Notes: generated by a model from the letters alone, not told the origin. A stretch of 64,000 nt of DNA from Methylobacterium sp. PvR107 (GCF_017833295.1 NZ_JAFIBW010000001.1:3561501-3625500); one strand, 5' to 3'; numbered from the stretch's first letter, positions 52,528 to 62,819 are shown. Program-made: numbers and translations.

Positions 52528-53202
52528 TCAGCGCACAAGGTACGCCTTGCTCAACGTCAGGTTCACGACGATCCCGGCCTCGTCCCACGAGCGGGTGACG
52601 GACCCGTTCAGCTGCTGGATGACCGCCCGCTCCAGCAGCCTGCTTCCGGAGCCGCCCGGACCCGTGGGCCGCGTCACGGCGGGACCGCCCCTTTCGGTCC
52701 AGGCCAGGACGAGAGTCTCCTCCTGATCCGTGCCGGAGACGTCGAGGGTGCCCGTTGGGACCGGCAGGGCGCCGTACTTCATCGCGTTCGTCGCGAGCTC
52801 GTGGATGATCAGCGCCCGCCCGACCCAGGGCGCTCAGTCGCTGAGTGAGTTCGTTGGCCATGTCGACCGTGGTGCTGGTCGAGCGCGAGGAGATGGCGGT
52901 CAGGCTCGTGGCGATGGTGAGCAGAGGTTCTTGACCCGGTGGCTCATCTCGCCGGCCAGCAGCTCGTGGCCCTCCTCGGCCTGCTTACGCCCGGTGACGT
53001 CGAGGAAGATGCCGAACATGACCCGCCCGACGATACCCTTGTCATGGCCCTGGCCGCGCGCCGAGACCCACTTCACCAGATCCCCCTGCACGAAGCGGAG
53101 GTCGATCTCATAAGGCCCAATGATCCCTCGGCGGCGCTTCCGGATCAGCGCCTCCCGCAGACGCGTTGGAACCGGCCGGGCGGGCGGGGCTTGTGCAGCC
53201 AA
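52528..53202 (-). pseudogene. Decayed PAS-HWE histidine kinase
   Basis: Three frames together give an HWE kinase. The 5' part ends a PAS domain (GIFLDVTGRKQAEEGHELLA) and enters the H box EMSHRVKNL. A one-base loss near 52930 then shifts the frame, after which the kinase continues in the next frame as LLTIATSLTAISSRST and ends NELTQRLSALGRA. About 55-60 codons are missing before HELATNAMKYGALPVPTG in the third frame, which carries the WTERGG segment and runs to the stop at 52528. The 5' end is also truncated. It cannot make an intact kinase. Confidence 0.75.
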
Positions 53203-53312
53203 TCGGTTCCGTCGGCGGCGGTCTGCGCTGCGACCAGGCCTTGCCGCCTGCCGAGACCGTCCCGCGGATTGGAACGAAACACCCTGGGCGCTCGCCGGGT
53301 TAGAGATCGGAT

Positions 53313-53504
53313 ATGCCAGCCAAGCAAACCCACCACATCGCCCTGATCGAAACGCGCGCGGCCTGGATCGGCGGTCAGGTCACCCAGGGCGGCCACGCCT
53401 CGACCTCCGAACTCATCCGCACGCTGCGCATCCGGCATGGGGGCAAGCTTTCACCCGGGCGCGCCGTCTCGATGCGGATGCCGCATGGCAAGGGGCAGGC
53501 TTAG
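53313..53504 (+). pseudogene. ParD-like antitoxin remnant
   Basis: A 63-codon frame opening MPAKQTHHIALIETRAAWI and continuing GGHASTSELIRTLRI, which matches the N-terminal ribbon-helix-helix of ParD-type antitoxins (xxHIALTExxxxWI...GxYxSASEVVRxALR). After LIRTL the match stops and the tail is unrelated, so the toxin-binding part is lost. No ParE gene follows; a sensory kinase begins five bases later. Orphan remnant of a toxin-antitoxin pair, possibly still DNA binding. Confidence 0.5.
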
Positions 53505-53508
53505 GTCC

Positions 53509-56313
53509 ATGAGTTCTGTGACGTCGGCTTTTCGCGGCGGAGGCGACATGGGCGCGCGCATGCGTGCCCAGGATTGGACCACGACATCCCTCGGCCCACC
53601 AGAGACGTGGCCCCAGGCGCTTCTGACCCTCGTACGGGTCATGCTGAGCTCACGCCAGCCGATGTTCATCGCCTGGGGAGCCGACCGCACCCTGATCTAC
53701 AACGATACCTACGCGCCCATGCTGGGCGAAAGGCACCCTGGAGCCCTCGGCCGCCCGTTCTTCGAGACATGGCCCGAAGTGCGGGACGCGTTGGAGGCCC
53801 TGATGGATCGCGTGTACGCGGGCGACCCCGTGCACATGGACGACCTGGAACTCACCCTGCATCGCAACGGCTACCCTGAGGAGGCGCATTTCGCCTTCTC
53901 GTACACGCCCGTGCCCGGGGACGACGATGCGATCGTCGGCCTGTTCTGCGCCTGCACCGAGACCACCCGCCAGGTGCTGGCCGAGCGGAAAGCGAAGTCG
54001 GACCGCCAGCGCCAGCGCGCTCTGCTCCAGCAGATGCCTGGCTTTGTCGCCGTGCTGCGCGGGCCCAGCCTCAACTTTGAGTACGTCAACGATGCCTACG
54101 TCACGGTCACCGGCCAGCGGGACTACATCGGCCGGAACGTCCGGGAGGTATTTCCAGAGTTGGCCGATCAGGGGATCTACGAGCTTCTCGACCGCGTCTA
54201 TGCGACCGGCGAGCCGTTCGCGGCCCGGGCCCTGCCGATCCGGTTTGCCGGTGAGACCCAGGACCGCTTCCTCGACTTCCTCTACCAGCCGATCCGGAAC
54301 GAAGCCGGGGCCGTCATCGGCATCTTCGTCGGCGGCTACGAGGTCACCGACCAGATCCGCTCCCGGGCTGCCCTGGCCGAGAGCGAGAACCGCTACCGCA
54401 TGCTGTTCGAAAGCATCGATGTCGGGTTCTGCACCATAGAGGTGAGGTTCGACGATGCGGACCGGGCCATCGACTATCGCATCGTCGAGGCCAACCCGGC
54501 CTTCGAGCGGCAGACCGGCGCCAACGTGGTCGGCCGCTGGGTCAGCGACTTCGCGCCCGACCTCGAACGCCGCTGGTTCGAAACCTATGGGCGCGTCGCA
54601 CTAACGGGCGAACCCGCGCATATCGAGGACAGGGCCGACGTGTTCGGACGCTGGTTCGACGTGCGTGCCCTGCGGATCGGCGATCCGGCCTCGCGCCGGG
54701 TCGCCGTGCTCTTCACGGACATCTCCGAGCGCAAGCGCATGGAACAGGCGCTCCAGGTCCTGAACGCGACCCTGGAGCAGCAGGTCTTCGAGCGCACGGC
54801 CGAGCGCGATCGGCTCTGGACCTTGTCCGAGGACATGCTGGCCCGGGCCAACTACGAAGGGATGATGTCGGCGGTCAGCCCGGCCTGGACACGGGTCCTT
54901 GGCTGGTCGGAGGCCGAGCTTCTATCACGGCCGTACGCCACCTTCATGCACCCCGACGACATGGGGCCGACGCTCGCCGGCCTGGCCCGGATGGGTGAGA
55001 CACGGCAACCGGCACGCTTCGAGAACCGCATCGCCACCTTCGACGGCGGATGGAAGCCCATCGAGTGGACGGTCGCGCCCGAGCCGGATGGCGCCAACTT
55101 CATCGCCGTGGGCCGGGACCTGACCCTCGCCAAGGCCCGGGAAGCGGAGCTCGCCTCCGCCCAGGAGGCTCTGCGGCAAGCCCAGAAGATGGAAGCCGTC
55201 GGTCAGCTCACCGGCGGCGTGGCCCATGACTTCAACAACCTGCTGACGGTCATCAAGTCGTCGACCGACCTCCTCAAGCGGCCGAACCTGCCGGCGGAGC
55301 GCCGCGAACGCTACGTCGGCGCGATCTCCGACACGGTGGACCGCGCCGCCAAGCTGACAGGCCAGCTGCTCGCCTTCGCACGGCGCCAGGCCCTGAAGCC
55401 GGAGGTCTTCGACGCCGGCCGGAGCGTCGCCACCATCTGCGACATGGTCGGTACGCTGAGCGGTTCGCGCATCAGGATCGTCACCGATATCCCGGACGAG
55501 CCCTGCTTCATCAACGCCGACCCGAGCCAGTTCGACACGGCGCTGGTGAACATGGCCGTGAACGCCCGGGATGCCATGGACGGCGAGGGAACCCTCACCA
55601 TCACGGTGCGCCCCGCCTCGACCATACCGCCGATCCGTTCCCACCCTGCGGTCCGTGGCGACTTCGTCGCGGTGTGCATCGAGGATACGGGCGCCGGCAT
55701 CGCCCCCAATCAGATCGAGCACATCTTCGAGCCGTTCTTCACGACCAAGGGCGTCGGACAGGGAACGGGCCTCGGGCTGAGCCAGGTGTTCGGCTTCGCC
55801 AAGCAATCCGGAGGTGAGGTCTGCGTCGAGAGCACGCTCGGCGCGGGCACGATGTTCGTCCTGTATCTGCCGCGCGTGGTCGCCGAGGCCGCGATCCCGC
55901 GCGCTGAGCCCGAGCCCATCGTTGACGGGCATGGCATGTGCGTCCTCGTCGTCGAGGACAACATCGATGTCGGGACCTTCGCGACCCAGACCCTTGCGGA
56001 GCTCGGCTACGACACCGTGTGGGCGACCAACGCCGAGGAGGCGCTTGCCGAGTTGGCCCAGGATGCCAACCGCTTCGACGTGGTCTTCTCGGACGTCGTG
56101 ATGCCAGGGATGAACGGGATCGACCTCGCTCACCGGATCCGGCGAGACCACCACGACCTGCCCGTTCTGCTGGCCTCGGGCTACAGCCACGTCTTATCTC
56201 AGAACGGCGCTTGTGGGTTCGAACTGCTGCACAAGCCCTATTCGGTCGAGCAGCTTTCCCGCCTCTTGTGCAAGGTGGCGACGCGGCAACGACGCAGACC
56301 CGTTGTCGGGTAG
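53509..56313 (+). CDS. Multi-PAS hybrid histidine kinase with receiver domain
   Basis: A 934-residue soluble sensor kinase; ATG 53509 is chosen as the first start past the ParD remnant. Four PAS-like units: about 40-155 (FIAWGADRTLIYNDTYAPML), about 170-290 (FVAVLRGPSLNFEYVNDAYV), about 300-420 and about 455-560 (a PAS_3-like LGWSEAELLSRPYATFMHPD). The phospho-accepting His573 is in GGVAHDFNNLLTVI, and the ATPase has NMAVNARDAM, DTGAGI and GTGLGLSQVFG. The C-terminal receiver has Asp862 in VFSDVVMPGMNGID. No membrane segment, so it senses cytoplasmic cues. The output partner is not identifiable. Confidence 0.94.
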   Translation: MSSVTSAFRGGGDMGARMRAQDWTTTSLGPPETWPQALLTLVRVMLSSRQPMFIAWGADRTLIYNDTYAPMLGERHPGALGRPFFETWPEVRDALEALMDRVYAGDPVHMDDLELTLHRNGYPEEAHFAFSYTPVPGDDDAIVGLFCACTETTRQVLAERKAKSDRQRQRALLQQMPGFVAVLRGPSLNFEYVNDAYVTVTGQRDYIGRNVREVFPELADQGIYELLDRVYATGEPFAARALPIRFAGETQDRFLDFLYQPIRNEAGAVIGIFVGGYEVTDQIRSRAALAESENRYRMLFESIDVGFCTIEVRFDDADRAIDYRIVEANPAFERQTGANVVGRWVSDFAPDLERRWFETYGRVALTGEPAHIEDRADVFGRWFDVRALRIGDPASRRVAVLFTDISERKRMEQALQVLNATLEQQVFERTAERDRLWTLSEDMLARANYEGMMSAVSPAWTRVLGWSEAELLSRPYATFMHPDDMGPTLAGLARMGETRQPARFENRIATFDGGWKPIEWTVAPEPDGANFIAVGRDLTLAKAREAELASAQEALRQAQKMEAVGQLTGGVAHDFNNLLTVIKSSTDLLKRPNLPAERRERYVGAISDTVDRAAKLTGQLLAFARRQALKPEVFDAGRSVATICDMVGTLSGSRIRIVTDIPDEPCFINADPSQFDTALVNMAVNARDAMDGEGTLTITVRPASTIPPIRSHPAVRGDFVAVCIEDTGAGIAPNQIEHIFEPFFTTKGVGQGTGLGLSQVFGFAKQSGGEVCVESTLGAGTMFVLYLPRVVAEAAIPRAEPEPIVDGHGMCVLVVEDNIDVGTFATQTLAELGYDTVWATNAEEALAELAQDANRFDVVFSDVVMPGMNGIDLAHRIRRDHHDLPVLLASGYSHVLSQNGACGFELLHKPYSVEQLSRLLCKVATRQRRRPVVG

Positions 56314-56497
56314 CGGGCCGGCCTCCGTTTCACCGGTTCCATACCGGACATGCGATCGGCCTGGACCGAGGCGACGCGCCCGCTGCAAAGCCGCCGCCAT
56401 GGGTACGTTGGCAGCGACTTACTTGCCGCGCGACCCGATGCAGGAAGAGATGTCGTGCGGAGGCTTCTGCCGAGCCGGCGCGCCCTTCGACGGCGTG

Positions 56498-58198
56498 TCA
56501 CCCGACAAGCGCGTGCAGGTTCTGGTCGATCTTCGATACGCCCTCTGATGCGACCTGCATGCTGCTCGAGATCTCGCGCGTCGCCACGGCCTGCTGCTCC
56601 ACCGCCGACGTGACGCCCGAGACCGCTTCGCGCACGGAGGTTATCGAGCGCGCAATCCCGCCGAGCGAGGACACCACGTCCCCGGCGATCCCTTGCATCG
56701 ACTGAATGTCCTGGGCGATCCGGCTCGTCGCCTTGGTGACCTGGGTCGACAAGCTTTTCACCTCGCCGGCGACCACCGCGAATCCGCGACCCGCTTCCCC
56801 GGCGCGCGCCGCCTCGATCGTGGCGTTCAGCGCCAGCAGGTTGATCTGCTCGCCCACGCCCTGGATCAGCTGAACGACACCGGTCATCGAGGCTGTCGCC
56901 GCATTCAGCTGCACGGTTGACTGATCGGCCGCCTGGGCGCGCTCGTGGATGGCATCCACCTCCGCGCGGGAATGCACGAGGTTCTGCGAGATCTCGCCCA
57001 GCGAGGCGCTGAGCTCCTCCGCTGCGGCTGCCGCATTCTGCACGCTCGACAGGGTCTGCCCCGCTGCTCCACTGGCGCTGAGCTGGGCGGCCATCTTGGC
57101 GGTGATGTCGGTGGCGTATTTCACGATCTTGAACGGTCTGCCGTTCATGTCGAGGATCGGATTGTAGCTTGCCTGCAGCCAAATCTCGCGGCCACCTTTG
57201 GCCGCGCGCTTGAACACGTCGGAACGGTACGTGCCGGCCCGCAGGCTCTCCCAGAACTGCCCGTATTCCGGCGTGTCGGCGTAGCCCGGCTCAACGAACA
57301 TGCGGTGATGCCGGCCTTGGATTTCGTTCAGCCGATAACCCACCGCGCCGAGAAAGTTCTCGTTGGCGTCGAGCACGGTGCCGTCGAGGTCGAAGTGGAT
57401 CACGCCTTGCGAACGGTTGATCGCTGCGATCTGACCCAGGATGTCGGCCATGTGCAACTTCTCGGCCGTGACGTCGCTGGCGAACTTGACCACCTTGAAC
57501 GGCTTACCCGCGGCATCGAGGATCGGGTTGTAGATCGCCTGCAGCCAGATCTCGCGGCCGCCCTTGGCGAAGCGCTTGAACTCCGCGCGCTGAAACTCGC
57601 CCTGTGTCAGCGCCTCCCAGAACGCACGATAGGCGGTACTCTGCCGCTCGGCGGGATCGACGAACATGCTGTGATGCTGGCCGACGATCTCGTCGAGCAC
57701 ATAGCCAACGGTGTCGAGGAAGTTCTGGTTGGCAGCCAGGATGATCCCGTTGAGATCGAACTCGATCACCGCCCGCGAGCGGTCGAGGGCAGCAAACTTA
57801 CCCTGCAGATCGAGGGTTCGGAGCTTCTGCTCGGTGATATCGCTCGCGAACGTAATGATTTTGCTGGGTCTTCCGGCGCGATCGAGCACCGGGGTGTAGG
57901 TCGCCTGCAGCCAGACCTCGCGACCGCCTTTTGCAAGGCGCTTGAACGCGCCGGCTCTGAATTCGCCCCGCGCGAGCGTCGCCCAGAACGCGCGGTAAGC
58001 CGCGCCGTCCTGCTCCGAAGGCTCGACAAACATCCGGTGATGCTGGCCCAGGATTTCGGCTTGCGTATAGCCGACGATGCTCAGGAAATTTTTGTTCGCT
58101 GCCAGGATCGTGCCGTCGAGCGCGAACTCGATGACCGCTTGCGATCGGTCGAGCGCGTCGAGCCTGGCGGACGTTCCCCCGTCGGAGAAAAAGAGCAT
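56498..58198 (-). CDS. Soluble chemoreceptor with three tandem PAS domains
   Basis: A 566-residue methyl-accepting protein without membrane segments. Three PAS domains (15-123, 137-245, 259-367) repeat with an exact 122-residue period and share LDGTxLxANxNFLxxVGY, [10 protein letters not shown], [20 protein letters not shown] and FKxxKxASDxT. The signalling part (about 370-566) is short, with hairpin tip [20 protein letters not shown]. Several Aer-like or haem/flavin PAS families look like this; no cofactor residue is certain. A GGAGGAA ribosome site precedes ATG. It likely joins a cytoplasmic array. Confidence 0.94.
   Translation of the reverse strand: MLFFSDGGTSARLDALDRSQAVIEFALDGTILAANKNFLSIVGYTQAEILGQHHRMFVEPSEQDGAAYRAFWATLARGEFRAGAFKRLAKGGREVWLQATYTPVLDRAGRPSKIITFASDITEQKLRTLDLQGKFAALDRSRAVIEFDLNGIILAANQNFLDTVGYVLDEIVGQHHSMFVDPAERQSTAYRAFWEALTQGEFQRAEFKRFAKGGREIWLQAIYNPILDAAGKPFKVVKFASDVTAEKLHMADILGQIAAINRSQGVIHFDLDGTVLDANENFLGAVGYRLNEIQGRHHRMFVEPGYADTPEYGQFWESLRAGTYRSDVFKRAAKGGREIWLQASYNPILDMNGRPFKIVKYATDITAKMAAQLSASGAAGQTLSSVQNAAAAAEELSASLGEISQNLVHSRAEVDAIHERAQAADQSTVQLNAATASMTGVVQLIQGVGEQINLLALNATIEAARAGEAGRGFAVVAGEVKSLSTQVTKATSRIAQDIQSMQGIAGDVVSSLGGIARSITSVREAVSGVTSAVEQQAVATREISSSMQVASEGVSKIDQNLHALVG
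57098..58156 (-). repeat. Triplicated PAS-coding unit inside the chemoreceptor gene
   Basis: Three copies of a 366-base unit code for the three PAS domains: 57830-58156, 57464-57790 and 57098-57424. The protein copies keep the same length and most motif residues, which points to in-gene tandem duplication. Confidence 0.8.
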
Positions 58199-58376
58199 CG
58201 CGTTCCTCCAGCCAGGGTGACGGCCGGAGAGCCGCGCCCTGACGCCCTTGGCGCGTATCGCGCGCCTTCAGGCCAATGAATTGCACGCAACCTACTAAAG
58301 CATCGTTGCCCGCGACTGACCGCCGGATTGTCGCCAGCGCCGCGAAGACACATGCCGGCCCGTGGCCGCGTCCCGA

Positions 58377-60101
58377 TCAGGTCCGCGTCCGGTCGGACAC
58401 GAGCCGCAGGCCGGCTGAGGACCGTACGGAGAGGGCGGCCGCGACCTTCCGTTCGAGTTCGCCGTCCCGGAACGGCTTCTGGACGAAGCCATCCGCACCC
58501 ACGGCCCCGGCCCTCATCAGGGCCGTGGTGTCGGCGTAGCCGGTGACGAACAGGACCGGCGTCGCCGGCCAGCGCTTGTGGATCTCGATTGCGGCCTCCG
58601 CGCCGTTCATGCCCGGCATGGCGAAGTCGAGGACGACGAGGTCGACGCAGGGGTCGGCGTCGAGGCTGGCGAGTGCCTGCAGGCCGGAGGCGGCCTCCCG
58701 AACCACGTATCCCGCCTCGGCGAGCCGCGTGGTCGTAACCTCGCGGACATCACCATCGTCGTCGACCACCAGCACGACCGGCTTGCTCCCGGGTGGATGG
58801 CTGATCGCGCAATCGACCGGGGGTGACGCAACGGGCGTGACGGCCCCATCGTCCCTGACCCGCGGCAGGTACACCTTGATCGAGGTGCCCTCGCCGAGGA
58901 CGGTGTCGATGCGGATGCCGCCGCCGGACTGCTTCACGAAGCCGAACACCTGCGCCAGCCCGAGACCGGAACCCTTGCCGACCTCCTTGGTGGTGAAGAA
59001 TGGCTCGAACACGCGTGACAGCACCTCGGGTTTCATGCCTGTGCCGGTATCGCTCACGGACACCATCACGTATTCGCCGGGCTGCGGATGCTCGGGACGT
59101 GTCTGTGGACCGGTCACCATGACATTGGCTGTCTCGATGGCCAGCGTCCCGCCCACCGCCATGGCATCCCGGGCGTTGATGGCGAGGTTGAGGATCACGA
59201 GCTCGATCTGGGTGGCATCGACCAGAGCCGGCCAAAGGTCGGTCTGGAGCGCCGTCTCGATGCGGACCGCGCCGCCGATGGAGCTCTGGAGCAGGTCGCG
59301 CATGGACGCGACCGTCTGGTTCAGGCCGACCGGGGTCGGCTCCAGGCGCTGGCGCCGCGAGAACGCGAGCAGTTGGGCGGTCAGGTTGGCGCCGCGCTGC
59401 GCCGCGCCCTTGATCATCGCGAGCCGGCGCTTCGAGCGGTCATCGGATACCGCACGTTCCAAGAACTCGATGTTGCCCGCGATCACGGTCAGCAGGTTGT
59501 TGAAGTCGTGCGCCACGCCGCTTGTCAATTGACCGACGGCCTCGAGCCGCTGGCTCAGGCGCAAGGCGTCCTCGGCGCGTTCACGCTCGCCGATCTCGCG
59601 CTTCAGGTCGGCGTTGGCCTCGGCGAGTTCGCGGGTCCGCTGCTCGATGCGGAGTTCCAGCGTTTCGTTCAGCGCGTTGAGGGCCGTCTGAGCCGCCGCC
59701 TTCTCGTGCCTCGCGCGCGCCTCGGCCAGCGCCCGCACGATGGTTCGCGGCATCCGGTCCAAGCGTTGCTTGGTGACATAGTCCGTGGCGCCGTTCTTCA
59801 GCGCCTCGACCGCCACCTCCTCGCCGAGCGTGCCCGAGCAGAAGATGAAGGGTGTGTCCGGGCACTGCGCGCGGGCGATGCCGAGCGCGCTCACGCCGTC
59901 GAAAGTCGGCAGGACGTAATCCGCCAGGATGAGGTCGTGCCGACCCGGCATCGCGGCCGCGGCGAAGGCATCGCGGGTCATGACCCGCTCGATCGCGAAC
60001 GGATGGCCGAGGGTTTCGAGCTCGGCCTCGATCAACTCCGCGTCGAGGTCGCTATCCTCCAGGTGCAGGATGCGCAGTGGCCCGGCGGAAGGCCCGATCA
60101 C
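58377..60101 (-). CDS. Hybrid histidine kinase flanked by two receiver domains
   Basis: A 574-residue protein with order receiver-kinase-receiver. The first receiver (about 9-125) has LHLEDSDLDAELIEAEL and Asp in LILADYVLPTFDG. A coiled coil (ETLELRIEQRTRELAEAN) leads to the H box SGVAHDFNNLLTVIAG. The ATPase has LNLAINARDAM, DTGTGM and GSGLGLAQVFG. The C-terminal receiver has VVDDDGDVREV and Asp in LVVLDFAMPGMNG. The GTG at 60101 overlaps the Rcp1-like gene stop by four bases (GTGA). The N-terminal receiver in place of a sensor suggests input by phosphotransfer from the bacteriophytochrome. Confidence 0.94.
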   Translation of the reverse strand: MIGPSAGPLRILHLEDSDLDAELIEAELETLGHPFAIERVMTRDAFAAAAMPGRHDLILADYVLPTFDGVSALGIARAQCPDTPFIFCSGTLGEEVAVEALKNGATDYVTKQRLDRMPRTIVRALAEARARHEKAAAQTALNALNETLELRIEQRTRELAEANADLKREIGERERAEDALRLSQRLEAVGQLTSGVAHDFNNLLTVIAGNIEFLERAVSDDRSKRRLAMIKGAAQRGANLTAQLLAFSRRQRLEPTPVGLNQTVASMRDLLQSSIGGAVRIETALQTDLWPALVDATQIELVILNLAINARDAMAVGGTLAIETANVMVTGPQTRPEHPQPGEYVMVSVSDTGTGMKPEVLSRVFEPFFTTKEVGKGSGLGLAQVFGFVKQSGGGIRIDTVLGEGTSIKVYLPRVRDDGAVTPVASPPVDCAISHPPGSKPVVLVVDDDGDVREVTTTRLAEAGYVVREAASGLQALASLDADPCVDLVVLDFAMPGMNGAEAAIEIHKRWPATPVLFVTGYADTTALMRAGAVGADGFVQKPFRDGELERKVAAALSVRSSAGLRLVSDRTRT

Positions 60102-60559
60102 CCGTTGGATGGCCAGCCTCCCCTGTGCGGCGGCGGCTCGTTCAGAAGCGCCCAGAACACCCCGATCTCCTTGATGGCGGCGAAGAATTCATCGAAGGCG
60201 ACGGGCTTCACCACGAAGGCGTTGACGCCGAGGTTGTAGGAGCGGACGACGTCCATCTCCTCGCGGGAGGAGGTCAGCATCACGACCGGGATGCCACGGG
60301 TGGTCGGGTCACCCTTGACCTTCTCCAACACCTCCAGCCCGTCGACCTTGGGCAGCTTCAGGTCGAGCAGGACAACGGCCGGGTCCTGAAGCTGCCGGTT
60401 CTCGTGCGGTCCCCGGCGGTAGATGAAGTCCAGGGCCTCGGCGCCGTCGCGGCAGATGACGATCTGATTGGCGAGCTGACTCGATTCGAGCGCGGCCAAG
60501 GTCAGCTCGATGTCGTTCGGGTTGTCCTCGACGAGGAGGATCGGCTTCAGGGCCGCCAT
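60098..60559 (-). CDS. Rcp1-like single-domain response regulator
   Basis: A 153-residue receiver with ILLVEDNPNDIELTLAALES, the phospho-Asp in VVLLDLKLPKVDGLEVLEKV and the Lys in FVVKPVAFDEFF. The Arg/Gly-Pro insertion (YRRGPHENRQLQ) and about 20 extra C-terminal residues are typical of Rcp1, the partner of cyanobacterial and bacterial phytochromes. It starts one base after the bacteriophytochrome stop, so direct phosphotransfer is expected. Confidence 0.94.
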   Translation of the reverse strand: MAALKPILLVEDNPNDIELTLAALESSQLANQIVICRDGAEALDFIYRRGPHENRQLQDPAVVLLDLKLPKVDGLEVLEKVKGDPTTRGIPVVMLTSSREEMDVVRSYNLGVNAFVVKPVAFDEFFAAIKEIGVFWALLNEPPPHRGGWPSNG

Positions 60560-60560
60560 G

Positions 60561-62819
60561 TCACTGCGCCTCCTCTCTCAACGGTAGGGTGAAGGTGAAG
60601 GTGGCGCCCTTTCCCAACGTGCCCTCGGCCCAGGCGCGGCCGCCGTGGCGCTCGACGATACGGCGGACGTTTGCGAGGCCGATGCCGGTGCCCTCGAAAT
60701 CCTCGACGCGATGGAGGCGCTGGAACACGCCGAACAGCTTGTCGACGTAGGCCATGTCGAACCCGACGCCGTTGTCGCGCACGTAGAAGACGGCCTCGCC
60801 ATCCTGGGGCGGCAGCCTGCCGACCTCGATCACGGCCTCGGGACGGTCGCGGCTGTATTTGAGGGCGTTCGAGAGCAGGTTCTCGATCACGAGCCGCAGC
60901 ATGAACGGGTCGGCGTAGACGCGTCCGAGGGCGCCGATCTCCCAGCGCACGGTCCGCCCCGGCGCGACGTCGCGCTCGACCTTGCGGCGCACTTCCTCGA
61001 CGAGGGCACCCATCTCGCCGGTGTTCTTGTTCAGGGCGTGCCGGCCCATCTGCGAGAACGACAGGAGGTTGTCGACGAGCGTGCCGGCCGACAGGGCAGC
61101 CTCGATGATGGTCTCGACGTAGTGCCGGCCCTTTTCGGAGAGGTTCGCCCCCTCGCGGTTCTTGAGCAGGTTCGAGTAGCCGACGATGTGACGGAACGGC
61201 GCCCGCAGGTCGTGGCTGACCGAGTACGAGAACGCCTCCAACTCCTTGTTCGAGCGCTGAAGCTCCTCGCTCATGGCCGCGAGTTCCTCTGCGCGCTTCA
61301 GGACGATGCCGAGCACCGACGCGCGCAGGTCCTTGGCAGCCTCGATCTCGGGTACGGACCACGGCAGCGCGCGCCCTTTCAGCGTCTCCTTCCAGACCTC
61401 GAAGGACTTGCGAGGGTGGAGCCGATCGGGACCGCCCTCCGGGTCAGGCTGGGCCGCCTTCACCGGGTTGCCGCCCCACTTCACGGTGCGCACGACCTCA
61501 GGCCGGAACCAGATGATGTGGCTGGCGAAGCGTTTCGAGACCGAGACGGCGAGAACCCCGCTGGCCCGATCCGCGAAAGCCGCGGATGGCGGGAAGGTCT
61601 CAGCGAGCGCCTCGGTTGAAAAGACCTCCTCGCCAGCGCCCCGAGCCGTCAGCCAATCGTGGATGGCCCGCACCTCGCGCTCCGTGGGCGTGGCGCCGAG
61701 CAGCCGGCAGCGGTCGGCGGTGACCACTGCCGCGCCCGAGGCATTGACGAGGGCCAGGACATCTTCGGGGTGGTTGAGCAGGCCGTCGACGAAGCTGTCC
61801 TCCTCAGCCATGAACCCGAGCAGGCGCGACTGCACGGCTCCGAGCGCGATCCGCTGCTCGGCGTGTTCCCCGCGCACCTTTGCGGCGAGTTGGAGAGCGA
61901 AGATCTGAGTGAGGAAGTCGCAGGCGTTGCGAGCCTGAAGCGGCACGCGCTTGGGATTCTGGTTATGGCAGGAGACAAGACCCCAGAGTGCGCCGTCGAC
62001 GAGAATCGAGATCGACATGGACGCCATGGTGCCCATGTTGCGCATGTACTCGACATGAACCGGTGAGACCGAGCGCAGCACGGATTGGCTCAGGTCCAGC
62101 GGCTTGCCGGCCGGCGTCGTGGCGGGCCGGATCGGCACCGGCGCGTAGGCGGCGTCCGGGATGATGCGCAGGCGGTTGCGCCGGTAGAGCTCCCGCGCCT
62201 GGGCGGGGATGTCGGAGGCCGGGAAGCGCAGGTCGAGGTAGGACGGCAGAACGCCATTCCCGTCCTCGGCCAGCACCGTGCCATGCCAATCCCGGTCGAA
62301 GCGGTAAACCAGCGCGCGGTCGAAGCCGGTGATGTGGCGGACGTCCTTCGCGAGCAGGTGGCAAAGATCCTCGACGCTTGCCGCCGCATGCAGTCGCTGC
62401 ACGAAGGCGCGCAGCTGCGGGTTCAGGGCGTCGAGACCGGCCTCGACCGACGCATCCTCCGCTTCCTCCATCTCCAGAACGAGGAGGTCGTCCAATCGGT
62501 GCGCGGCGACCTCGTAGGCCTGTCGCGTGCTCCCGGAGCCGAGCGTCACGGTGCGCAGGTACAGGGCGCCATCCGAGTCGGCGGCGCCTTCGAGGTAGCG
62601 CTTGGCGGTCGCGGCGAGTTCGGGAAAGCCGTCCTCCAGGCGCTCGCCCACCGACGCGGTGGTCGGAGCGTTCGCGCTGGCCTGGACGATGGTCAGGTCG
62701 GGTAAGTCGAGGGCGAACAGGAAGCCGTGCGGCTGCACGCTGCCCACGATGTGGATAGGCTCGCGGTCGCACAACGAAAGGTCGATGGATCCGTGAGTCG
62801 TCTGGTCTCGCTGGTTCAA
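60561..62819 (-). CDS. bphP: Bacteriophytochrome histidine kinase
   Basis: A 752-residue red/far-red photoreceptor kinase. The biliverdin-binding residue is Cys17 (DLSLCDREPIHIVGSVQPHG) in the N-terminal PAS. The GAF domain holds RFPASDIPAQARELYRRNRL and later SPVHVEYMRNMG and LVSCHNQNPKRVP. The PHY domain contains the tongue-like segment with IIWFRPEVVRTVKWGGNP. The HisKA box reads FSYSVSHDLRAPFRHIVGYS and the ATPase NLLSNALKYSRDRPEA, VRDNGVGFDM, EGTGIGLANV. It should use biliverdin IXa; a heme oxygenase gene is not in the window. Head of a three-gene operon with the Rcp1-like regulator and a hybrid kinase. Confidence 0.96.
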   Translation of the reverse strand: MNQRDQTTHGSIDLSLCDREPIHIVGSVQPHGFLFALDLPDLTIVQASANAPTTASVGERLEDGFPELAATAKRYLEGAADSDGALYLRTVTLGSGSTRQAYEVAAHRLDDLLVLEMEEAEDASVEAGLDALNPQLRAFVQRLHAAASVEDLCHLLAKDVRHITGFDRALVYRFDRDWHGTVLAEDGNGVLPSYLDLRFPASDIPAQARELYRRNRLRIIPDAAYAPVPIRPATTPAGKPLDLSQSVLRSVSPVHVEYMRNMGTMASMSISILVDGALWGLVSCHNQNPKRVPLQARNACDFLTQIFALQLAAKVRGEHAEQRIALGAVQSRLLGFMAEEDSFVDGLLNHPEDVLALVNASGAAVVTADRCRLLGATPTEREVRAIHDWLTARGAGEEVFSTEALAETFPPSAAFADRASGVLAVSVSKRFASHIIWFRPEVVRTVKWGGNPVKAAQPDPEGGPDRLHPRKSFEVWKETLKGRALPWSVPEIEAAKDLRASVLGIVLKRAEELAAMSEELQRSNKELEAFSYSVSHDLRAPFRHIVGYSNLLKNREGANLSEKGRHYVETIIEAALSAGTLVDNLLSFSQMGRHALNKNTGEMGALVEEVRRKVERDVAPGRTVRWEIGALGRVYADPFMLRLVIENLLSNALKYSRDRPEAVIEVGRLPPQDGEAVFYVRDNGVGFDMAYVDKLFGVFQRLHRVEDFEGTGIGLANVRRIVERHGGRAWAEGTLGKGATFTFTLPLREEAQ

